This document shows, piece by piece, positions 54,634-61,384 of a stretch of 64,000 nucleotides of DNA (positions are counted from its first letter, which is position 1; the number at the start of each line of letters is the position of its first letter). The translations under genes and the position numbers were made by a program. This DNA is from Lachnospiraceae bacterium (GTDB lineage Bacteria; Bacillota; Clostridia; Lachnospirales; Lachnospiraceae): contig AP025576.1 of assembly GCA_022845955.1 (NCBI GenBank), positions 4,340,001-4,404,000 of the forward strand, in the 5' to 3' direction. The notes below the pieces were generated by a model. That model was not told where the DNA came from, did not search any database, and was given only the letters and a program-made list of their open reading frames with translations.

Positions 54634-54720
54634 TGATACCTCCTTCCTGTCCGGGAGCCGCGCGTTAAAACCGGAGGCCCCCGGGGATATGGGAAAACTC
54701 GGGCCAACTTGGCCCGAGGT

Positions 54721-55506
54721 CTACCGCCCGTCATGTGCCGCCGCCGGAGCTGTCTTTTCCTTCTTCGGCGGGTTTGCTGTCTTGTGCTCCTGCATGGTTT
54801 TCAAGATAGAAGGCTGTCTTTCGGCGGCACGTTCCAGCCGTTCAAGACTGGCAACCGCCTTATCCAGACTGTTCCGGGCCGCAAGGAAACAGGCCCGTTC
54901 CGCCCGGAAGGGGGCCTGTACCGTCTTTGCCAGCTTGCCGGGGGCCTTCGCCTCCTGTACGGCCTCCTTACCCATCAGGGCCCGGCCTATGTTTTTCAAG
55001 TGCCGCCCGGCTTCGTGGTACTCGGCGCTTACGGCCTCTATTCTGGAAATGGCCTTCTCGTCCGCCTGTATGCCTTCGTTGATGTTGTTCCGCAGGGCTG
55101 TCAGCCCCGGCTTGATATGGAAGAACCGGGCGGCGTGATCCAGCGCGGAAATTCCGCGTTCCTTCACAGCGGCCAGCGTATTTTTACAGCCCTCAATGAT
55201 ACCGGCTTTCAGCTCCGCGAGACTGTCACGCAGGGCAAGAATACGGTCTTGCAGGACAACGATTGATTTTTGCAGGGCTGATTTTAAGGGGGGGGGGTTC
55301 TTCATTTTCTCCAAATCCTGCCGCATGGCTTTCAGCTCGTCAACCGCACTGGCAAGCTGTTTTTCCATTTCGGAAACATGCCCGATAGCCTCTAACAGTT
55401 CTTTTCCTGCCGGGGATTGGTTTTCTTTCAGCAGAGCCAGCAGTTCTTTTACATACTCATTTTCAGCTATCGGCGTTTCCACGGCGGGCGCTTTCTTTTT
55501 TGGCAA
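54721..55506 (-). CDS. helical ICE protein (DUF6674-like) with a 10-base homopolymer
   Basis: 261 residues, largely helical, TTG start after AAAGGAGGTGTGAATA. Conserved in this place in such ICEs; role unknown. A run of ten C (minus strand; 55288-55297) encodes the NPPP segment near residue 70. A run of this length is prone to slippage, so the gene may switch on and off or vary between cells. Confidence 0.65.
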   Translation of the reverse strand: MPKKKAPAVETPIAENEYVKELLALLKENQSPAGKELLEAIGHVSEMEKQLASAVDELKAMRQDLEKMKNPPPLKSALQKSIVVLQDRILALRDSLAELKAGIIEGCKNTLAAVKERGISALDHAARFFHIKPGLTALRNNINEGIQADEKAISRIEAVSAEYHEAGRHLKNIGRALMGKEAVQEAKAPGKLAKTVQAPFRAERACFLAARNSLDKAVASLERLERAAERQPSILKTMQEHKTANPPKKEKTAPAAAHDGR

Positions 55507-55564
55507 TATTCACACCTCCTTTCGTCCGGCCAGCAAAAAACCTCGGGTCAAGTTGGCCCGAGGT

Positions 55565-56263
55565 CTACCGTTCCTCATGGGTCGCGGCCTTTGCTGTTTT
55601 GCCATGTTCCGGGGGCGGGGCCTCCCGGAATTGTTTCAATGCTTCGAGAATGGAGCGGCGGGGTTCATCGGGATAGGAAAATATCTGGTATTCCTCTGGA
55701 ACCTTCCCGTCATAGTGTTCCATGAAGGGACTCCCGTTGTTCTCGATATAGCCTCCCCCCGCAAAATCGCTTGTCGTATTTAAGAACATATCCCTTCCGT
55801 ATGCCTCATAGTCAAAATAGTCTTTGATATGTTCTGGCACGTCAAGGGCTCCGCACTCGTCAATGAGATACCGCCCCAATTCTTCCTCATTCTGTACCTC
55901 TGGGTAAAATTCGTAGCAGTCAAGGTTTTGGGTCAGGTTGATTAAATCCTTAACGCTCCCGGTATATTCTCCGAGCGAGAGGGCGGCTTCATATTTTGCC
56001 TTCTGGCCGTTGTCCAGTCCGTCCAGTAGGGAGGCAAGATAATTCAGTTCGTCAATACTTTCGCCTTCTCCCAAATGGTTCCGCAGCCCGGCAACATTAG
56101 TTTCATAATCGGCAATAAAGATTTCCTCATACCGTATACCGTCCACGCCAATCTTGGAAAGTACGGCCTGTACTTCCTCTGTTGAGGCGGGAAATCTCAA
56201 CGGTTCCACCGCGAGAATCCCCTCATTGTATTTGCCGAGATTGCCAATATAGGCGCTAATCAT
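55565..56263 (-). CDS. ardA: antirestriction protein ArdA
   Basis: 232 residues, strongly acidic. ISAYIGNLGKYNEG opens it, and LNYLASLLDGL and YFDYEAYGRDMF match ArdA, a DNA mimic that blocks type I restriction enzymes when the element enters a new host. Start overlaps the upstream NDT-like gene. The C-terminal 30 residues are an unrelated Pro/Lys tail. Confidence 0.85.
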   Translation of the reverse strand: MISAYIGNLGKYNEGILAVEPLRFPASTEEVQAVLSKIGVDGIRYEEIFIADYETNVAGLRNHLGEGESIDELNYLASLLDGLDNGQKAKYEAALSLGEYTGSVKDLINLTQNLDCYEFYPEVQNEEELGRYLIDECGALDVPEHIKDYFDYEAYGRDMFLNTTSDFAGGGYIENNGSPFMEHYDGKVPEEYQIFSYPDEPRRSILEALKQFREAPPPEHGKTAKAATHEER

Positions 56264-56612
56264 CGCACCGAGCCTCCCGGCCCTTGTCTTTCACGGTCAG
56301 TATGCCGTCCAGGGTGGTTGCTGTGATGTTGAGCCGCCCGGCAACGGCAATATCGTTCTTCACATCTTCTGTCATACCGTTGCCGCACACCACCAGAACA
56401 TGAGCCCGGCGGAGCATATCGCGGGACATGTCAATCCCGCTTTTGTGTTCCTCGGGAATATCGTCATTCAGGAACAAATGCAGGTAGAGCAGAGGGCAGA
56501 CCGGGGAAAATCCGGCCTCATAGACCGCCCTGCAATACTGCGCCGCCTGTTCCGTGTCGGCCTTGTGTTCGCCTGTCCACGCGGCGGTGATGTATGCTAA
56601 AGGTCGTTTCAT
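56256..56612 (-). CDS. nucleoside-deoxyribosyltransferase-like protein (DUF4406/DUF7768 type)
   Basis: 118 residues, MKRPLAYITAAWTG..., with the Rossmann-like pattern AQYCRAVYEAGFSPVCP and VLVVCGNGMTEDVKNDIAVA. Typical of small NDT-fold proteins in phages and ICEs. The substrate is unknown; nucleotide or base-modified DNA metabolism is possible. Confidence 0.65.
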   Translation of the reverse strand: MKRPLAYITAAWTGEHKADTEQAAQYCRAVYEAGFSPVCPLLYLHLFLNDDIPEEHKSGIDMSRDMLRRAHVLVVCGNGMTEDVKNDIAVAGRLNITATTLDGILTVKDKGREARCDD

Positions 56613-56660
56613 GGAGTTCCTCCTTCCTGTTTGCGCTTAATAGATAGCCCATCCCCTCCG

Positions 56661-56877
56661 CCCCTTCCCGTGGGAAGGGGAACGGCTCAAAGGAATATAT
56701 ATCCCCGTCGCTTGACTACTACAAGCACAACCGGGAAAGGCTGTCAAGGGCTTCGCCGCCGCAGGCGGTGGCGCAAGCGCCACCCTTGACTGCCTTCCCC
56801 GGTTGCGCTATACAGACCACGGCGACGGGGAATATATTATATCCTTTGAGCTTCGGGGCGCGGGGCAGAGCCCCGCA
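56661..56877. repeat. large structured non-coding region with long imperfect inverted repeat
   Basis: A perfect hairpin CCCCTTCCC-GT-GGGAAGGGG (56661-56680), then an imperfect inverted repeat of 66 and 69 bp (56685-56750 with 56783-56851; matching blocks GCTCAAAGGA, CCCCGTCGC, CAACCGGG and GTCAAGGG), enclosing a smaller GC-rich hairpin, and finally GCGGGGCAGAGCCCCGC. No gene fits. Possible roles are transfer or single-strand origin, or a structured RNA; the sequence does not decide between them. Confidence 0.7.
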
Positions 56878-56919
56878 TTTAGGCAGGAACCTCGGGGCAA
56901 CTTGGCCCGAAGCCCTGTC

Positions 56920-58308
56920 TTATTTCTCCTTCTCCGCCTTTTTCTCGGGTTTCGCGTGTTCCTTCTGCTTGCCCTTCCAATCGTCCAGCAGTTTGATGAT
57001 CTGCTCCTTCATTTCCTGCGGGGTCTTTTCCTTCCCGAAATACTTTTCCAGCTCTGCACCGTTGATAATCACTTTGTCTACCTCCTTCTTTTCTTCCAGC
57101 ATAATTCCATCAATCACATCACCGTTGAGCACGCCTTTCTGGTCGAGCTCCCGCATACGTTGTGCCTGCGAGAGAGACGGGGCCGACTGCTGTGCGTCAA
57201 TGGCAACGGCGATATACTGCTGATTTTTCGGTGCGATATAGGCAAGCTCCACAGCAGGAGTGAATTTTATCCGACCCTCGTCCATGACCTTTGAGAGTTC
57301 CGGCACAAGGTCGTTGAGCTTAATATACCGCTGAACCTGTTTCACCGTCATTTTGTTGCGGAGGGCCACAATCTCATTGGAGCGTTTTCCGGCCTCCTTC
57401 GGGTCAATTTGGTCCGAAGTCTCCCGCGCTCCCTGATGTTTGATGGCTTCCAACTGCATTTTCAGGGCCTTCGCCCGCTCACTGGGAAGGATATTTTCAC
57501 GTTGGTTGGTATTGTCCTCCACCATCTGCGTGATGGCCTGTTCGTCGGTAAGGTTGCGGACGATACAGGGCATATCCAAATATCCGGCAAGCTGGCTTGC
57601 CTTCTGGCGGCGGTGGCCGGACACGATTTCATAGCCGCCGCCCTCACGGGGCCGCACAATGGCGGGCTGTGTTACGCCCTTATCCTTGACACTGGCAACC
57701 ATCGCCCGCATTTCTTCATCATCACGCACCTGAAATGGGTGATTTTTGAAGGCGTGGAGTTCGGACAGGTTGATATGGACAATCTGTTCCGGCTCCCCGG
57801 AACGCGGGGCCGCCACAGGCCCGGCGGGCTTTTCCGGCTCCTTCGGCTTCTCGGGGATCGGAGCCTCCTTTTTCGGCTCGGCCTTTTGGGCGGCGGGCGG
57901 CTTATCCGATTTTTCAGGGGCCTTTTTTACCGCTTTCGGAGCGCGGCCCGTCTGCTTCTCCGGCTCTTTCTTATCCTTCTGTTCCGTTTTTTCAGGCTCG
58001 GCGGGTTGTCCCTTCCCGGCCTCCGCCACCTTTGCCGCCTTTTCTTTCTCCGCAACGATTTTATCAATCATAGCGCCGGAAATATCAATGACGTTTCCGG
58101 GGCGGCTTTTATCCGCGGGGCCTGCCGCGTCCGTCTTTTCCTGTTTCGGGCTGCTGTCCTTTTCGGGGGCCGGGGCCTCCTTTACCGGGGGTGAACCTGC
58201 GGCTTCTTTGGTGGGCGGCGCGTCCTTGCCGGGGGGCTTCTGTTCGGGAGCGGCGGGGCCGCTCTTTGTCGGTTCCTCCTGCTTCAAATCTTTTTTATCA
58301 TCAGCCAT
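56920..58308 (-). CDS. ParB/Spo0J-like protein with long disordered N-terminus
   Basis: 462 residues. The first 165 are low-complexity Lys/Glu/Pro; the ParB N-domain follows (VHINLSELHAFKNHPFQVRDDEEM, VSGHRRQKASQLAG, MVEDNTNQRENI), then an HTH region (VKQVQRYIKLNDL). The CTP-binding motif is in the variant form SGHRR and NTNQR. No ParA was found in the window. ParB proteins bind repeated palindromes; this ICE has about 24 copies of one, so they are candidate sites (untested). A degenerate copy lies within this gene (57399-57417). Confidence 0.85.
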   Translation of the reverse strand: MADDKKDLKQEEPTKSGPAAPEQKPPGKDAPPTKEAAGSPPVKEAPAPEKDSSPKQEKTDAAGPADKSRPGNVIDISGAMIDKIVAEKEKAAKVAEAGKGQPAEPEKTEQKDKKEPEKQTGRAPKAVKKAPEKSDKPPAAQKAEPKKEAPIPEKPKEPEKPAGPVAAPRSGEPEQIVHINLSELHAFKNHPFQVRDDEEMRAMVASVKDKGVTQPAIVRPREGGGYEIVSGHRRQKASQLAGYLDMPCIVRNLTDEQAITQMVEDNTNQRENILPSERAKALKMQLEAIKHQGARETSDQIDPKEAGKRSNEIVALRNKMTVKQVQRYIKLNDLVPELSKVMDEGRIKFTPAVELAYIAPKNQQYIAVAIDAQQSAPSLSQAQRMRELDQKGVLNGDVIDGIMLEEKKEVDKVIINGAELEKYFGKEKTPQEMKEQIIKLLDDWKGKQKEHAKPEKKAEKEK

Positions 58309-58524
58309 TCAATTAACCTCCTTCATTTTGGCATGAAAAAAGGGCCTAACTTTTACAGTCAGGCCCACAAGCGGCCTCGGGCCATGTTGGCCCGAAGCAT
58401 GGGAATTGTCCTCCTTTCCGCCTCACAACGGAAAATGCCGCCCGTAGTCTCTACTTGGGCGGCGCTTGTCCGGTAAAGTGATAAGCTCTTATTTTATTTT
58501 TCCTGATACAATGGATATATAGCC

Positions 58525-58542
58525 GTTTTCTTATTATGGTGG
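58525..58542. other. attR: right junction of the ICE
   Basis: ICE DNA ends GTTTTCTTATTAT (58525-58537) and GTGG (58539-58542) joins host sequence GTCCGGTC. The 13-bp arm is the inverted complement of 18320-18332. In the excised circle the arms would flank the core as a near-symmetric attP of about 39 bp. Confidence 0.85.
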
Positions 58543-59288
58543 GTCCGGTCGGGCCTACCGGCGCTGTAGGGGCCACAGGCGCTGTAGGGGCCACAGGCGC
58601 TGTAGGGGCCACAGGCGCTGTAGGGGCCACAGGCGCTGTAGGGGCCACAGGCGCTATCGGGCCTACCGGCGCTGTGGGAGCCACAGGCGCTATCGGGGCC
58701 ACCGGAGCCATCGGGCCTGCCGGCGCTGTGGGAGCCACCGGCGCCATCGGACCTACCGGCATTGCCGGTTCCGGGGCCATCCTCCCCTTTTCTTCCGGCA
58801 TCCCGGTCTCGCTGACCACTATCGCCGGCGGCCTGGCCGGTACTCCCGCTTTTATCGGCTTTGGGAACAGCGCACCGGGCCTTACCGCATTGGGTTCCTC
58901 CATTGATATCACGAACGCCGCTGGTACTCTGACCAACTTTGCGTTCCAGATTCCCAGGGCGGGTATCATCACTTCCTTCAGTGCGTTTTTCAGTACCACT
59001 GCGGCTCTGACACTGACCGGTACCACAATTACCGTAAATGCCCAGATATATCAGTCGGCCGCGCCCAATAATATATTTACCCCGGTTTCCGGAACTCTCA
59101 TTTCTTTAGCGCCCTCACTGAACGGCATACTCGCTGTCGGCACCCTGCTGACAGGTTCCCTTTCCGGGCTTTCCATCAGCCTTACGGCTCAGACGCGGCT
59201 GATGCTGGTATATTCGCTGACCGCAACCGGCCTGAGCCTGATCAACACCGTTGCCGGTTATGCCAGCGCAGGGCTTGCTGTCAACTGA
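58539..59288 (+). pseudogene. 3' part of the exosporium collagen-like glycoprotein gene
   Basis: Continues the gene cut at 18311: further Gly-X-Y triplets (GPVGPTGAV, then repeated GATGAV) to about 58770, followed by a globular C-terminal domain of about 170 residues (FSSGIPVSLTTIAGGLAGTP, FQIPRAGIITSFSAFF) of the BclA/BclB exosporium type, which should drive trimerisation. The ATG at 58536 is a chance start created by the junction and has no ribosome site. An 18-bp tandem DNA repeat (GTAGGGGCCACAGGCGCT) makes up part of it and also occurs before attL. Confidence 0.9.
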
Positions 59289-59329
59289 TAAAAAACCGTA
59301 TCCCGTCCGTCTTGTCAAAAGGCGGTTCA

Positions 59330-59366
59330 AACCGTACCAGAAGAACTCCATACGTCTGGTACGGTT
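59330..59366 (+). terminator. intrinsic terminator of the collagen-like gene
   Basis: AACCGTACCAG (59330-59340) pairs perfectly with CTGGTACGGTT (59356-59366), followed by TTCT. 42 bp after the stop codon. Confidence 0.8.
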
Positions 59367-59535
59367 TTCTATAGCCGGTTATTTGTTATTACACGGCCGG
59401 CCAAAATAGTAATCGTTTTGTCTGATCCTTTCTTCTCTTGACATTTATACTTTTACCATTATAATTAAATTATGGTTTTTAAATATTTTTATAGAATATA
59501 ATTCTATTCTTTTCAAAGAAAGGACGTCCCCTGCC

Positions 59536-60396
59536 ATGGACAATGAAGTCTGTCTTGCCGCTATCCGTAATCACTATAACTATTTCACCAAAATCGAACG
59601 GCAGATTGCCGATTATATCCTTGCCAACAGCGAAGCGGTGGTGGATATGAATGTCGCAGGCCTGGCTGAGGCCACAGGAACCGCCGGTTCCGCAGTGATC
59701 CGCTTCTGTAAATCCACGGGTTATTCCGGTTTTTCCCAATTCCGGCTCTCTCTTGCCATGGAACTGGCACGCCGCCAGGAACCTGTTATCCCTCTGCTTT
59801 CGGTCAGCGACACCTCCCGGGAAGCAGCGCGGAAAGTATTTGACTCCAGTGTTCGTACGCTGCAAAACACCTTATCTATGCTGGATTTTTCCGTTGTGGA
59901 CGCGTTAATCCATGAACTGACCAGCGCGGGCCGTATCTGCATTTTCGGTGTGGGTACCTCCTCTCCCATTGCGGAGGATGCCGAATACCGTTTCCTTCAG
60001 TTGGGATATCCCGCCTCCAGCTACAGGGATATCCTTTTTATGCCTGTAGCTGCCGGAAATATGGGAAAAGGCGATCTGGCTATAGCAATCAGCCACAGCG
60101 GGCGCACAGAGGTCACCCTGGAAGCCCTTCGGCTGGCCGGACAGCGGGGGGCGGTTACGGCAGCCATTACCAGTTACAGTACAAGCCCTCTGGCAAAGGC
60201 AGCGGATTACTCCCTCACCGCCTATCCTGATGATATGAATTACCCGGTGGAAGCCGTTTCCGCCAGGCTTTCCCACATCTGTATCCTGGATGCGATTGCC
60301 GTCATCCTCGCTCTCAGAGGCGGCGAAACTGCAGCGGGACACATTAGAAGCCGGAATGACATACTGGAAGGGATTAGAAAGAAGGGAAAATTATGA
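59536..60396 (+). CDS. RpiR/MurR-family regulator with SIS domain
   Basis: 286 residues. N-terminal HTH-6 (LAEATGTAGSAVIRFCKSTGY) and a SIS sugar-phosphate binding domain (GRICIFGVGTSSPIAEDAEY, AIAISHSGRTEVTLEAL). Such regulators sense phosphosugars. Its stop overlaps the transporter start (ATGA), so it probably controls that now broken transporter. AAAGGA precedes the ATG. Confidence 0.9.
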   Translation: MDNEVCLAAIRNHYNYFTKIERQIADYILANSEAVVDMNVAGLAEATGTAGSAVIRFCKSTGYSGFSQFRLSLAMELARRQEPVIPLLSVSDTSREAARKVFDSSVRTLQNTLSMLDFSVVDALIHELTSAGRICIFGVGTSSPIAEDAEYRFLQLGYPASSYRDILFMPVAAGNMGKGDLAIAISHSGRTEVTLEALRLAGQRGAVTAAITSYSTSPLAKAADYSLTAYPDDMNYPVEAVSARLSHICILDAIAVILALRGGETAAGHIRSRNDILEGIRKKGKL

Positions 60397-61384
60397 AAAA
60401 AGCGGCCGGCCGGCTTCTGTTCCTTGTTTCGTATCTTGCCTATGCTTCATTGTACATAGCCCGGCTGAATCTGACGGTGGCTTCTCCTGTTATGCAGGAG
60501 GAACAGCTCATGTCCGCCTCTCAGATCGGGATTATGGGAGGAGGCTTTTTCCTTTTTTATTCCGCGGGGCAGCTTCTCAACGGCTTCCTGGGGGATATTT
60601 TCCCGCCGAAACTCATGGTAATGTCGGGGCTATTCCTTACTGCGGCATCCAATCTGGGGATCGGTTTTCTTCCCGACAGCAGGATTATCATCCTTTTATG
60701 GGGAATCAACGGCTTTGCCCAATCCATGCTTTGGGGGCCTCTGCTGAGGACTCTTGCAGCCTATTTCCCGCCCCGCCGAAAGTCCTTTCTTGCTTCTATC
60801 CTGGTTTCCTCGGTGGCACCGGAAGTATCCTGGGCGTATTTCTTGCTACAGCCGCGATACATTTCGGAACCATCCGGGATGCCTTTTTATGGCCCGGATT
60901 TCTGGCCCTGCTGGTATTTTTTGTCGTGCTGTCCCTATTTTCCTCCGCCCGCCCCGTTTCTTCCCGCGGGAAGGAAAATACCTGCGTTCCTCTTTTCACA
61001 CCGAACCTCTTACTGCTGCTGGCCGCGGCTATGTGCCATGGTGTCCTTAAGGACAATATCAATCTTTGGGCCGCATCCTATTTCATGGAAACCTTCCATG
61101 TCGATCTGGTAACCATGTCCTTTTATGTATTCGCCATTCCTTTCCTGAACCTTGTCGGCAGGCTGCTTTATCCCCCGTTGTACCGGCTGCTGGGAGGAAA
61201 CGAACACCGGGTATCCATTTTTTCCCTTGCCCTTGCTTCCTGCTGCCTCATCCCCCTTTGTTCCGGCAGACTCCCCCTGGTGCCGGCTGCTGTTTGTCTC
61301 AGTATTACAGCTGCCTCCTTATCCCTGGCAAACACATCCTTCTCGACATTTTTCAATGGTTTTCGACAAATTGGTATCAATTAA
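60393..61384 (+). pseudogene. MFS transporter gene, frameshifted and 3'-truncated
   Basis: Starts MKKAAGRLLFLVSYLAYASL, with MFS-type helices and the GQLLNGFLGDIFPPK motif. The frame breaks near 60815: ILVSSV continues as GGTGSILGVFLATA only in the next frame. That second frame gives the rest of the transporter to about NTSFSTFF and then ends in unrelated sequence GFRQIGIN at 61384. About 80-100 C-terminal residues are missing, replaced by the AT-rich ABC-3C region. The frameshift could be a sequencing error; the truncation could not. Confidence 0.8.

Larger units (their letters stand above)
20548..58395. repeat. dispersed palindrome TCGGGCCAANTTGGCCCGA, about 24 copies
   Basis: Cores (19 bp) start at 20548, 21215, 21802, 22742, 24616, 26160, 26588, 28428, 29576, 30091, 30952, 32899, 33046, 33151, 35595, 35968, 36605, 37353, 49642, 54699, 55543, 56892, 57399 and 58377; a weaker form lies at 44290 in the nested element. 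Most are perfect inverted repeats of 9-13 bp around one base, flanked by CT/AG or CC/GG pairs. Copies fall within about 10-110 bp after stop codons (tcpA 49663, DUF6674 54721, ardA 55565, spoVG 36628, virB4 33180), or are read in frame as TSGQVGPK-like tails. None was seen in host DNA or the intron. Not an intrinsic terminator: no T-run follows. Confidence 0.9.
18309..58541. mobile_element. Tn1549-like integrative conjugative element (about 40.2 kb)
   Basis: Bounded by attL and attR inside one collagen-like reading frame. It encodes a terminal large serine recombinase, a MobP-type relaxase with MobC, a type IV secretion set (VirB4, VirB6-like, PrgI, VirD4-like coupling protein, NlpC/P60 hydrolase), ArdA and a ParB-like protein, in the gene order of Tn1549-type elements of gut Firmicutes. 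Nearly all genes are on the minus strand. No antibiotic-resistance gene was recognised. It carries a nested mobilisable element and a group II intron; without these the core is about 26.5 kb. Ends are given to within the 4-bp shared core. Confidence 0.9.

Noticed and set aside
20548..58395. Palindrome copies as a CRISPR array
   Set aside because: Copies are hundreds to thousands of bases apart, perfectly dyad-symmetric and placed after stop codons; no cas genes.
58536..58541. ATG at 58536 as a real start of a collagen-like gene
   Set aside because: Created by the attR junction, without ribosome site or promoter.
18309..58541. Antibiotic-resistance cargo (van, tet, erm) in the Tn1549-like element
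   Set aside because: No matching protein in any frame that I could recognise.
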